The position numbers and the translations under genes are program-made. The notes under the pieces are model-generated. The model worked only from the letters and a program-made list of their open reading frames with translations. It searched no databases and was not told where the DNA came from. From Jackrogersella multiformis (lineage: Eukaryota; Ascomycota; Sordariomycetes; Xylariales; Hypoxylaceae), in assembly GCA_902806575.1 (NCBI GenBank), contig CADCXD010000001.1, forward strand, positions 3,410,001 through 3,474,000: a DNA stretch of 64,000 nt, given 5' to 3'. Below are positions 47,492 to 58,996 of this stretch, one piece after another (positions within the stretch are counted from its first letter, which is position 1; each line of letters begins with the position of its first letter).

Positions 47492-50473
47492 TCACACCTC
47501 AGTATCGGGTCGACCGTGGCTCTGTCCGTTGCCGCTCTTTAAATTTGGGGAAAGACTAATGGCAATCTTCTTAGGACCACCTCCAGAATCTCGAGCGCCA
47601 GAAATGGACTTCTTTCTCCTGAGAACGCCGGAGACGGCTGACGAGTTGGAGCTGGCAGATGTGCTGTTACGACGTTTGTGCTGGACCATTTTGCTCAAAT
47701 CATCTTCCTCGTCCTCTTCGCGTCGTCTTTTTTCGGCCAAACGTTCTGGCGGAGGGCCGACACTCCTCGGACTTTCGCTCGTCTTCCTGAGCCTGTCGTT
47801 TTGCCTCTCGTCGTTAGCTGAGAGCACTCCAGCTTCCAAGTTCTCGTCCCCTTCTTCGTCCGAAGCATAATCGACTAGCGGTTTGCTGTTCGGCAATTCC
47901 CCATTCATAGGCGCTCGGCTTCCGGTCTTTGTCTGCAAATCTTCTTCCTCGTCGGACGTGTTCCAATATTCCTCTTCGGCCTGGTCCATGGCGAGGTGTT
48001 CCATTAAAGCCCCGGTCTTCGGATTGATGATATTTGTCCGTTTCCTCGGCTCCTCATCTACCTCTATAAAGTAGTCCATATTGACATTGAACCCTCCCGT
48101 CTGGTCGTATCGAATCAACAGGGTCCTGAAGAGATCCAAGTAAGCCAGCGCCTGCACTTTATCTCGGTAGTTTTCGACAATGTGCTTCACGAGCTCCTTG
48201 ATATTTTCCTTCCTGATGAATTCGAAAAACTCTAAACACGCAGAGCTGAGTAAGTTGTCTCTCGGCATGGTCTCGATGAGAACATCAAGTATTGGCCCGA
48301 TGACCTTTTTCTCCGACACGTGCTTAACGTAAAACTCGTCTTGCAGACCGATTAGCTGGCGAAGGAATCGGATAGCAACTGCGGGGGAATTAGCGAATAT
48401 GCAAATAGAGGCCTCTCAAGACACTTACTAAGTTTTAGGAATTTTTCCGGACAGCTCAGAAGCTGGCTGATGCGCAAGACGATATCGTTATTGAGGACGA
48501 AAAATTTGCTGCGGTGCTGATGCTGCCGGATGAAGAAGCAGAGGATCTCGATCAGGTAGGTAAACATGGAACCCTGTTGGACTGTGAATTCCATAGTTGT
48601 TCGGCCTTCCAGATTAATCAAGGGCTGGAACAGTTTGGTGGCGGAGCTTTCGTAGAAGTTATTCAGGAAGTTGTCCTGTTGCGGATCTGCACTCGATGGT
48701 ATCCTAGAAGACGCGGCTCGAACCGCATACTCGCCGTTGGCCTTCTGAAATGATTCTGGTTGCGGTGGAGGAGCCTGATCAAGGAGTACCTTCAGCGCAT
48801 CAGATATTTGAGATTTGACCCCCAGATCAACCTCCACCAAAAGTAAATCGATAAGCGAGTCCGTCAAAGGCGGTTGTTTATCCTGAAGCTGTCGGTATAT
48901 CATAGACCGGATCATTTGCGGGTCGTGGTCGATCATAGACACCAATATGTCAGTAGCACCGACTCGGACCGCCACGTCGCTGTGTCGCAGGCCAAAGTTT
49001 ATGACTTGGAGAAGGCCATGCGCAAGGAAATTGTTGTAAAGAGTTTGGCGAGCTGGCGGTTGGAGATTTTTGGCTATTCCGCAGCATTGCTGTATGAAGA
49101 GCACCGCCTCCTTCTTACGCCTTGGATCGGGTAGGGGGGACTTGAATATGTTGAACAGTTCAGCTAGGAAAGCCGCATTAGACTGTAGATGCTGTACGAT
49201 ATCCACCTGGTTGAAGAAGATGAGAGAGTTCAGTACCGAGAAAGTATTGTCGTCTAGGATGCGCGCCAACACGACATCCTTTAAATATTGGAGTCGGTAT
49301 GTCTGGTGGATCTTCTTTAATATCTGAGAATCTTCGATACGCACGACCTCCTTGTATCGGCCTTCGCCTTCTAACCATTGACGATGGTTAGCCTTGTGAC
49401 TAGGGAAATCCGGGTCGTATTCTAACGCGCCAACAACGCCAATGACACACTCGTCCGATACGGCATGCTCTATAATACTCGTATCGTTGAGGAGGATGAC
49501 GATCTTCATAATGTTGCAAAGGCGATGGAGGTCATTAAGGCTCTCAAGGTCCTCCGCGTCGGAAACTAAGGGGATCAGCTTGTCGATAAAGCCGTCAGCC
49601 AGAACATATTTAGTGAGGGCGTCGCGGCCATTGCTCGTTCCGCTAAATCCGCGCATTTGTGATTCGATCTCGGCAAGGTTGGCCATCGAAGCCGGTGGGA
49701 GAGAGATAGGATTTGGCATTTCCATAGCAAGGTCGTCAGATAGACTGTCGTCTGCTAAAAATTAGATCAGCAACTCGCCCGGCCAGTGGAGGCCAATGAG
49801 CATATACCTGGAACGTTCATAGAATGGTATTGCGATTGAATTCCATTGACAAACTTCCTACGGCAAGTTTAGTTACTATTTCTTTGCAGAGGCACATCTC
49901 TGGTGGCGGGCCTAGGAGTGCGGTGAGCCATACCATATCATGGTACAGCCCTCGGCTTCTTGAAAGCTAAGGGCCATGTCCACACCAGTGCTCGGTTCGG
50001 TCCACACAATCAAAGTTTCTAGAGGGGCGACAGTTAGCGATCATACAGATCCTGGCAAAGCTGTGTCGGGTCCTCGGCATACCCTGCTGTTTGTGGAATC
50101 CATCTTCTTTGCAGATTCTCGTCTCGAGCAATAAACGGTCAGGCGAGTCTTCGGATTCGACGATGACTCGCGGATCTCGTTGCTGGCCATCTTCACACTG
50201 CAGATGACGATCACGTTAGCGGCGGTAGATTCGGAGTAGGGTTTTAAACATATATAGTATATATGACATGATATATAAAAAGGGAGTGGGGGAGAAAATG
50301 CGACGAAATAGTAGGATTTGCGCGAGGCGCGTCGCGGGTCGAGAAGGACTTACGATGTTAAAGGCGGCAGTACAGAAGCCGGTTCCACGATCAAACCAGT
50401 CATTGTTCCGCAGCTCATAGACCTTAACTCGCTTTTTGTCCATCAACGGATGAGGCACAGACTGTGCCACCAT
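47492..50473 (-). CDS. PSY2: Protein phosphatase 4 regulatory subunit 3 (Psy2/SMEK)
   Basis: Psy2 targets the PP4 catalytic subunit to substrates such as phosphorylated H2A and Rad53, ending the DNA damage checkpoint. The CDS is complement(join(47492..48378, 48429..49751, 49808..49857, 49934..50018, 50083..50197, 50354..50473)), 859 residues, and the frame closes over all five introns. A PH-like EVH1 domain (about 11-120) starts KKRVKVYELRNNDWFDRGTG. The SMK-1/DUF625 domain follows at about 145-345 with LADGFIDKLIPLVSDAEDLE and YLKDVVLARILDDNTFSVLN. An armadillo-like helical part continues to about 660. The C-terminus is acidic and basic by turns, with KRRREEDEEDD and KRRN signals suggesting nuclear import. 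The ATG at 50473 is the first true ATG of the frame. Confidence 0.93.
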
Positions 50474-50872
50474 CGTCAACGGTGTGTCAGATTCGATGTC
50501 GGCAGCCAGTCTGTTGTATTGCAAGAGATCGGGTGCAAGATCTAGATGCTGTTGAAGGGATAATTCGGTATCGGTCTGGCTGAGGAGGGTAAGCGCAGCC
50601 ACTTTTTCTTGATACTGGCGCGCTAATTGACGGGCGCGCACGCGACGACAATGGTATATAGTATGTGTCGGCGGAGGGGTGGGAAGTAAATATGACTATC
50701 AAGTTAAATAAAAAAATAAAAAGTCACGAGCGGGCCGAGAGGAACGACAAGGTATATCGGGCGGTTGATTACGGAGAGGATGAGATGGGGCTCTGTGGCT
50801 CGTGGTGGTGGGTGGTAGGTGGATGATGATTGCGGTTTGAGTGGATGAATGAGGCGACGTGAAATGTGAGTA

Positions 50873-50900
50873 GTAGGTAGGTAGGTAGGTAGGTAGGTAG
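50873..50900 (+). repeat. GTAG tetranucleotide microsatellite
   Basis: Seven perfect GTAG copies upstream of PSY2. Confidence 0.92.
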
Positions 50901-51036
50901 TAGGTAAGGGTAAAATGTCGAGGAAGTCAGGTTAGGCAAAGGCAGCCAGGCCAGGTCAGGTCCAGGTCAAGTCAGGATTGCGACAGGGTGTAGGGTCTAG
51001 TGTAGAGATTAGATTGTCTTTAGAAGAAAGAGATAC

Positions 51037-51056
51037 AGAGAGAGAGAGAGAGAGAG
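51037..51056 (+). repeat. AG dinucleotide microsatellite
   Basis: Ten perfect AG copies upstream of PSY2. Confidence 0.92.
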
Positions 51057-51553
51057 GAAGGATGGATCGCCTATGGGGCCGTGCTCAGATCGGGTTGTGA
51101 CGTATTTTTAGCGAGGCCCAAGAGAAGTACTACCTAGGTACCTAGCATGTAAAGAAGCAAAGACCCAACGTCGCAAAGATACCTACTGCCTACCTAGGCA
51201 GGTACCATAGATAAATGGGAATTACAACAACAATTAACTTTGTAGGCTTGTAGGTAGGTCAAATGTATAAAATAATCGCATGAGAAGATGCACTCCTCTA
51301 AAGTCGCGACGCATACTTAAACACCTACTTATTATTAAGTACCAAGATTTTTTAGACACTCTCAAACTGCTAAAAAAACGGTATGTTGGTCCGTGCTTTT
51401 AATGGGGAAATGGGTGAAGGATACCTACCTAGGTACCTACTTACATGTACAGAGTATGCACAGACATCTCTATCACGTCCCACCCCTATCAGCAGCATAT
51501 TACGTAGTTGCATATATTTTACAATCTTATATCCATCTCCTCATCGCGGCTAA

Positions 51554-51577
51554 CTACCTAGGTACCTAGGTACCTAC
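51554..51577. repeat. CCTAGG-type palindromic motif copy
   Basis: CTACCTAGGTACCTAGGTAC plus CTAC; two TACCTAGGTA palindromes overlap head to tail. Confidence 0.85.
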
Positions 51578-51857
51578 ATAAGCAGGTAGATCAGCATCAA
51601 CTTTCATAGCTGCTCGCTTATTAATACTCCATATTAACTATCGGAGCTGTCAAGGTTGTTATCCTTGCTCATTAGTGCCGGCAGTGCCTTAATATACCTA
51701 CCTACCTAGCCGCCGGTATGTAACTTGCCATGATATGCCAAGCATCGTCATCCGCGTGGTATAAAAGACAACACTTATATAAAGTCTCTCGAACCCCTCA
51801 CCTAGGAGGTAGGTAGTTACTCAAGCTTAGTAAATAGGAAACTTAATCTTCTTAACT

Positions 51858-51880
51858 CTACCTACCTAGGTAGGTACCTA
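51858..51880. repeat. CCTAGG-type palindromic motif copy
   Basis: A run of 23 bases of CCTACCTAGGTAGGTACC type, just past the end of the unknown 406-residue gene. Confidence 0.85.
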
Positions 51881-51933
51881 TATAATTATACCTAATACAA
51901 ATATTGTTATAATCCAAATATTTCCCCCTTATC

Positions 51934-53509
51934 TTAGTACATATAATTTGGAATTGGTCTGGTCGGCTCAATCTGAAACTGCTCGCGATCAAATTTCAAA
52001 GGCCACCTCATACCCCAAGTTTTAGCGCGGCCGGTGACAATTGTGTTATCCTGCGTCGACCAGGTGCGAACTCGACGTCTCACTGCCTCAATTGCGTCAA
52101 GGAAAAGATACCAGATCTGCATGCTGAACATATGGTTCTCCCTTGCTTGGACCATGAGATATCCTAGTTTTCTATGAAAACGACCATATGTTAGGTTTAA
52201 CTCTCTGACGCACACGTTTATGTGAGCATAATGCATTTGTCTCTCACGCTTCGGGTCTCTTTGATGATATCCCTGCCCTTTCTTAAAATTCCTATTTTGG
52301 TTGTTAAAGAAGGACTTCCTCACACTGCTGAACAGTCCCTCGCGCCAGTCGATTAAACGGTCGATAAACTCAATAGACCAGACGAATACAAGCTTGATAG
52401 AAGTCGGGAGGTTGGGGTGTCTGGTAAGGTTTACTAATCATGTATATTAGATCCTGGCCGCAAAACAGACTTCCCTCTACTTACACAGTTCCCGGCCCCT
52501 TTCGATCTCCAAACCGTACACGAATCGATATAATTCTCTATGCCAGACGCTGCACCATCGGGATTCCATTAGCTCGGCATCTTCCGCAACCAAACTCTGG
52601 TGGACAATATCTACAAATATTATTCTTAGTTAATCTATTGAGATAGTGGATTTCGAATTACACTCACGATTAGCCTCATCTCCAGCCATACGATAGTTAG
52701 CTCCTTCTAATCTCTCCCAGTGCTCCGGGTCATCACGCAGATAGTGGTTTAGAAACCGGTAGCGGACTTCAGTCCACTACAACGACAAAAGTCAGTCACT
52801 ACTCCTTTGGGTAAAGGGGTCAGGGGTCTCGGCAGCAACAACTCCCCAGTCAGCCTACCTAGGTAGGTACCTAGGCAGCTAGGTAGATAACTAGGAGTGC
52901 TTGACTCCCAAAACAGACCAATAAGGGTAAAGGGGAACTCTCGATGATACATACCTTGTCACCCCAGCCCAGAGCTCGCGCCAACGTCTCTCTTTTTGTC
53001 ATATCTTGATCAGTGAGTTCCCGTCGGTAGTGTTGAGCGAACAGATAACTAATCCAATCGTCCAGATCTTCCGGGCTCTCCCAAACCGTTCTCGCCAACC
53101 AAATAAGTGTATCTGCCTCGATTAAATGGTTCAAGGCAGTCGCGTTTCCTATCAGATTAATTTCTCTCGGTTTTCCATCTTGGCCGGCTTCAAAATCCGA
53201 TCCGATGCGATGGCTTTCTTTGACAGCCTTTGCAATAGTTTCGATGACTTGCTCTTCAGTATTCTGCAGATCTAGGCCCTTAATAAATAGGAGCAAACTA
53301 GCACTGGTGTCGAGCTCATCAATTGGTTTATTTAAATCTCCGCTAGGATATTCGCGCACACTTCTCCATCGACAATGGGGTTGTAGCAGTGGTCTAACGT
53401 CGACAGGTCTACAAATAAAGTGTTAGCTTTAGTATGAAGTTTTCCTAGTAAGTTGTAAGGCTTAAATATCAACATACGACAGGCCATCGGGATTGTCGTC
53501 GAGCGACAT
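51934..53509 (-). CDS. Unrecognised multi-exon protein
   Basis: I do not recognise this protein. The best spliced model is complement(join(51934..52433, 52485..52610, 52668..52776, 52955..53408, 53478..53509)), 406 residues, starting MSLDDNPDGLS. The frame stays open over all five exons with good GT/AG sites, which supports a real gene. It is soluble, without signal peptide or membrane helices, and rich in charged and aromatic residues, for example DDWISYLFAQHYRREL, RYRFLNHYLRDDPEHWERLE and SIEFIDRLIDWREGLFSS. The C-terminal exon is basic (FFNNQNRNFKKGQGYHQRDP). The last intron is ambiguous: donor 52486 with acceptor 52421 would also keep the frame and drop four residues. A CCTAGG palindrome lies in the intron 52777-52954. 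Confidence 0.72.
52854..52875. repeat. CCTAGG-type palindromic motif copy inside an intron
   Basis: CCTACCTAGGTAGGTACCTA plus GG, within the 178-base intron of the unrecognised gene at 51934-53509, which is longer than its neighbours' introns. Confidence 0.8.
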
Positions 53510-56500
53510 TTTAGAAGAAAACATTGTACTTAGTAGTATCTTAAATTTCTAGCTAGATATGATTCCCTAGGTATTATTAATTAATAATTAAAGGTATGAT
53601 AATTAATAGAAACTATTTAAAACCGGACAGGAACATGTTACCAGGGCTATGGCTGAGATTTAGAATTTCCGACTATTTTCAACATTATACATAAACAAAG
53701 AAACAATATTTTAAGTTGAAATATATATAAACAATCGCATTCGGTCATTGCCTTTGTTTATATATGAATCCTTTATATTTGGTAACATTCTTAATATTGC
53801 CTAAGTACCTACCTAAGTACCGTAGGTATAATCCCAGAAGATTGAATTGTATTTAGGTACATATTCAATGTTTTACCGTGGAAGTTTATCGAAGTAGGGG
53901 GGGGCTTCAATTCAATTCCCGAAGACTTTAAATAAAGTGGACCTAAAACACAATACACCCAATTGAATGAGATGTTGTTTTTCTTCGGTTTAATTGAACT
54001 TCAACCTCAAAAGGCACAACCCTGTATTACATAAGCCTTCTCCATTCTTCTCCACATCTAGCCAGGTAAACGTAAAGATAAACTCGAAACCTTTATTTCT
54101 TTATCCTTTTTTTAATCTTTTATAGCCTTTTTTCTGAACGAGACCTTTTTCGATAAACAGAAATCTTTGATCTCCCACCTGTCAGCCTTAACAATGTTGT
54201 CGGCCCCCTGGAAGACCTCGAGGCGTTCTTTTCGCCATTAACCAATCAACTGGTTAATGAAAGCATGGCGAGCACCGTGTTTTAAGCAATCGCATATGTA
54301 TTAGAGCACTTTAATCCTTAACATGGCATTTAAAAGTCCTTTACATCGGCTTATCTGCGTAGACATATCGAAGCCGGAGTCTTCGTACACCCGAATCCAC
54401 GCAGCAAGTACCGGGAGCTCGATCGCGAGTCAGCTATGCTCGGCTTCTTCGTGGCGGTCCTTTTGAGGTGCAACCTGACCTCGGACGATGACGAGGAGGC
54501 GTACTTGGCATGCCGGACCCGTCTGAACGTCCGCCTTGGCTGCAAGAATCTGGACGCGTTCACGAAGGAAGTTGATACCGCGGCCTCGATATTTATATTA
54601 CTATCGATCCAATGTTTTTGATAGGGGTAACTACCCTAGGTACCTTAGGTAGATTTGGAGTTCGAGTACGATCTGTCGTTGCAGAAAACCCTGGGGGCTC
54701 GGATGACTCGTTATAACTATAGGGGACTTAACTATCAAGTGCACTATATTATAGCGCTATAACATCTTTAGCTACCCAGCCGATTCAACGACGCAAAATA
54801 TCGGCTACTTGATCACGCTTAATCATTCGTTATCATGGAAGAACGAATAACAAAACAGGGAGGAAGCTCGATGGAAATGAGAGTGAGGACATATAAGGTG
54901 ACAAGTCCGAAACGTCGTCATCTGATAGCCCAGCCATGGCCTGGTCGACTAATCACACCCAGCATCGTGATGGCGGTGGTGGTGAAGCCGGCGACGATGG
55001 TGGCAGTCGCAGACCGGCCGGTGTAAATGGCACCCAGAATTCGTCTTCTCGCTACCAAATCGGCACAAAGGGATGTCTTCTCCTTCTCAGACTGGTAAAA
55101 GGTGATTTCCTTGATGGCAAGCATCCTAACGTTGCTTTTCACCAAAGACAGAGGAGCGGCAATCGCCACCCTGTGGGACATACCGCATGGCTTTAGCTTC
55201 TGGAGGAGCACGAGGACTCTCAATTCAGGTCACGCTGCTCCAGTACGGCTATAAGATCGTGGGCAAAGCTACCGTTCCGGTACTCGTACGAGACCTCAAA
55301 CATAAAACCGCGGTTTATCGTCAACTTCGACCTCTACAAGGCCTGTACGTATCTGTCTCGCTCTGCTGTATTGATCTCCGCGGTATTTCTCGGGTCTATT
55401 ACTAAACTTTGGGGTGCGGATCATGTACATGCTACTCCAATCCTGGGGAGAGCAAAGTTTAGACGACTTACCCGAGTTGGATGCTAAAATAGATAGTTTA
55501 AGCCGGGAGCTTACCCGCTCGGTACGAAAGCTTCACGATATGGGGGTAGCGCATACGGACGTGCGAACGCCGAACAGGTTGTGGAGCGGAGAAATTCGTC
55601 GGCTGATGATGATAGACTTCGAGCGAGCGATGTTAAGAAATCATCCGAGATATCAACTCCCCCTAATCAGAGGAAACTGCTACTACTGAAGGCTGATTCG
55701 AGCAGGCCTGCAGCTCTGGGGGCTATGAAGCTTGGCATGGACACCAAGTAGTTAGCAAGTCATGTTGCGGCGGCGATGTCGATTTTTGAGGTTTGAACAC
55801 GGTTTTGAACGTCGCAGCTGAAATAGCTTTTGGCCAGCTAGCTAAGCGACGTTCAAGTTCACGATGCTTTACCTATCATTAGGGGCCTAGGTAGCTATCA
55901 GATCAATTGAAAACACTCTCAAAGTGGCCGTTGCATTCCCATATTAACTAAATTTAGTAGATCTATATAATAACCTTGGAATCGAATATTAATTATTTAG
56001 TATAATTTCTCTCCAGATTAACCTTACCGCGAACAGTAAACAGTGGACGGTATTTAATATACTTAAGGCGGCCGTCAAGGAGCCAGGCACTTGTTAATAT
56101 TCGATCGCGAATGGTAGCATCCGTAGCTCGCTCGCTAATGTGTTAACGTAGCAATTCTACTATAACAACCCATGGGACTGGATTCCTATCGTCGTGTTCT
56201 AAGCGGCTACATAAGTTGAACTAGTAAAGGTAGCAGCATGCGGTCCAGCAAAGTCTGCAAGCCAGTCAACGGATGAATAGGTTGGAGCACCAACCGTGGC
56301 TCTTATTAAATGGTCTGGGCCGGAATACGAGACTTTAGGATCGCCCATGCATACACATGGGATCTCTGCATGCGCGAATCCCATACTACGGTACTGATTC
56401 CGTCTCCCTTTTCCCCTTCCTTTTTTTGGTGTGTTTATGTTGCTGTTATCTGAATCAACAACGGCTCATTTCTTCTTCGCCGTTCCGATGTTATCGTTGT

Positions 56501-57512
56501 TGACACTTCTATAAGGATTCAATGACCATATACTAGGTACGTATACATATGTGTATCTTGCGATGCTGGCTTGCGAGAATATAGCTAGCTGAGCCTAGGT
56601 ACCTAGGTATTTTATCGTATGGGTTCAGTGCCCTGCTACGTCGAATCGTGCAGGATGAATTGGCGATGCGACCTCATACGATAAGCAAAATTGACCTTGG
56701 CTCGTTGGGGTAACAGTATGTGTCCATTTTGTCCCTCGAACGCCCACTTCTCTCCCTTCCCTCGGGGCGTCAGCCACCTATCTACTTAGTAGAAAAGTAC
56801 CACGCCGGTCTTACTACCTACGTACCTACCTATATATGCAAATCTTAGATGTCAAGTCCTAATCGAGTATGGATTTCAGCAAACGCCACCAGAGTCTATA
56901 ACCAACCAACCCATCCATCCATCTTACAGTGGCCTTAGCTCTAGCCTCGAGCCTGTTCACATACACATATAATAGCTGTACCATCCTCAGAGTTTGAAGG
57001 CTCGACCCTAAGTTCTTGACTAGTAAGAGAACCATTGACCTTGACCACCCGTCAGCGTCGTAACATCCGCCACCCTACTACTCTCTGCAGTTGGTTGTGC
57101 CCTTTCCCTCTTACACATGTTTCTTGTGTTTTTGCTGCTGCACGACGAGCATTGAAACTACCCTTCTTGGCCCCGGCTCCCTAACCAGGACGAATCTCAA
57201 GCCTCATTCCATATTCATTTATTTATTTGTTTTTGTATTTTTCGGCTTTCGTCACGAGACTCTCCTTCTCTCGGCACTTATCGTTGTCTGGCTGCGATTC
57301 TAGCCTGCCCATTAATCTTGGATGACGGCCGCTGTCTGCCTATCGCGATCCGAGATCTCATCGACGGTGTGGTAGTTAGTGAATCTAACATCCAAACTTA
57401 ATTGTCTTCAAACCGTGGATCAAGGTACTGCACATCTGTACTCTGGCCTTCATCCTAGAACCCGAGGTTTCCTCTGTCCAGCAACCACCTAACCTAGTGA
57501 GTCGGATTCGCC
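53510..57512. other. AT-rich gene-poor region with a kinase-like relic
   Basis: About 4 kb. The parts 53520-53780 and 55900-56100 are strongly AT-rich with many TA and TAA steps. A small GC-rich island at 54350-54590 is open on both strands but matches nothing. The kinase-like pseudogene lies at 54936-55689. From 56700 on, the DNA looks like a normal promoter, with a C/T-rich leader for the gene at 57513. Confidence 0.6.
54936..55689 (+). pseudogene. Protein-kinase-like gene relic, split over three frames
   Basis: Three consecutive open segments in three different plus-strand frames form one protein-like order. The first (about 55040-55190) has TKGCLLLLRLVKGDFLDGKH. The second (55205-55403) has LLQYGYKIVGKATVPVLVRD and AVYRQLRPLQG, resembling a glycine/lysine lobe of kinase-like folds, and ends in a TAA at 55402. 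The third (from 55405) has MYMLLQSWGEQSLDDLPELD. It goes on to the catalytic-loop-like HDMGVAHTDVRTPNRLW and the metal-site-like LMMIDFERAML. No GT-AG introns reconcile the frame changes, so at least two frameshifts and a stop have broken it. It looks like the large fungal family of atypical kinase-like proteins, often multicopy. Decay in an AT-rich region suggests an old duplicate. Confidence 0.75.
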
Positions 57513-58996
57513 ATGTCGGTTTTTTCCATAATAAAGCGAGGCCGGGCACAAGCAAAAGAGCACAACGCCAAGAAGGCAGAGAAGGCAAAAGAGGAATCCG
57601 TCAAATTACCGTATAAGCATGTAGTTACGCATGCCGCCAGTGACTCTCTAACGGGAGCTCCTTCAAGCTGGAAACACGCCGACAGGCCCAGGATCATGGA
57701 GCAGAATAAACGAAGGACTGCCATCATGGCTAACGAAGTCAACATGGCCGGCATGCCGCGGGTCGGAAGCTCATTATCTTATGTCTCATACGCATCCGTC
57801 TATGCAACTCCTGTCGTCCCCCTTCCTAGAAACTACAGCTACAACAGCGTGCCTACATCATGGCGTGAGCAATTAGCCAACTTCCAAGAAGGTCCCGACT
57901 ACTTTGCTCAGCCTGGAAGTGTAGGGAGTGCCAAGGGGAAGGAACCGGAATATTTACGACCATCCTCAACCATAAGTCCAGTTCCGCGGTTGTCCCAAGG
58001 GCAGTCTAGCATCGTGTCAAGCAAAGGTAGCAACCGGACGCCCGATATATACTACGCATAACCTCTAACTATTGCATAGGCTTGTCCCTTAATGAGAGCT
58101 CGGGGAACCTAAGCGTCTCTGATGATGGGTTGGAGATGAAGAATAAAATCATCATCAACCACCGCCCCCAGAGCCTCGCTTATCATACAAGCGTCTCCCA
58201 GAAAAGCTCTTCCTCCAGCGAAAAGTCCTACCGCACGCCTCTAACTAGTTCAGGGACGGCCGTGGAGGTACCGGCCAAACCTGATCGGCATTATCCACCT
58301 CTAGCCCAGAGCACATATTTCTCAGCACCCCGTCCCCTCAGCCGACGGCTTCCTCCTGCGGAAACGTCTACCCCGGCTGTCCCTGTTGTCGCTAGGCGAG
58401 ATGGCTCGACGGCTTCTTCATCGAGTACCTCTGGACAGTTCTCTACCGACTCGTCCGCCGCATCTATCGGTGTCGCTATTGCAACGCCTCGGGTTCCCGA
58501 TCCCACGTTCGATCTATCCACTACAGAAGACTACGTTGCTCCAGAACAGAAACATGAAAATGCGGCAACTACGAGTACACCTTCATTGAGAACATCACGA
58601 AGGTTCTCAACGGGTCAATTCAAGGCCTCTGCGGATATCACCGCAATAAAGTCAAGCAGACAAATTACAGCGCCTACAGCAGCGCCTACGCCAAAGAGAA
58701 GACGCAGGCTGTCTAAATCTAAGCCGCCTACTAGCGAAGACAGTGGCATAAGAATGTCAATTGAGACGATACGTCCCACCAGATCCAGTTTAACTGTTAC
58801 CGCCACCACGGTCAGCGATCTCGATCAAATGGACCACACTGCCCATCAAGAAGTACAAGCTACCGTTGTGCCAACATCCGGATCAGTGCGGAAGACTCAA
58901 GGAAGACTGGTCAAGAGTCCAGAGGCAAAGCATGATCGGAAAGGGTGGTGGTCGCTTCGATTCAGTGGTAGAACACCTGCCGTCGCTGCCCACTAA
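57513..58996 (+). CDS. Fungal protein of unknown function, disordered
   Basis: The spliced CDS is join(57513..58026, 58080..58996), 476 residues. The start MSVFSIIKRGRAQAKEHNAK with a long basic helix, then LPYKHVVTHAASDSLTGAPSSWKHADRPRI, is a conserved block I associate with a fungal family of unknown function. The rest is Ser/Thr/Pro-rich and looks disordered, with basic motifs such as PKRRRRLSKSKPP and a tail HDRKGWWSLRFSGRTPAVAAH. No membrane helix or enzyme motif is seen. The intron is 53 bases (GTAGCA, CTAAC branch, CATAG). If it is retained, the frame stops after 182 residues. The upstream leader is C/T-rich. Confidence 0.82.

Larger units (their letters stand above)
50474..51933. other. 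Intergenic region with dense microsatellites
   Basis: It contains GTAG (50873-50900) and AG (51037-51056) repeats, many CCTAGG palindromes (51554-51577, 51858-51880) and an imperfect CAGGTC repeat near 50945-50975. No gene is supported. The left part is the PSY2 promoter. Confidence 0.6.

Noticed and set aside
50474..50641. N-terminal extension of PSY2 to 50641
   Set aside because: It has no ATG (only a GTG) and the family starts close to the KKRVKVYELRNNDWFD block.
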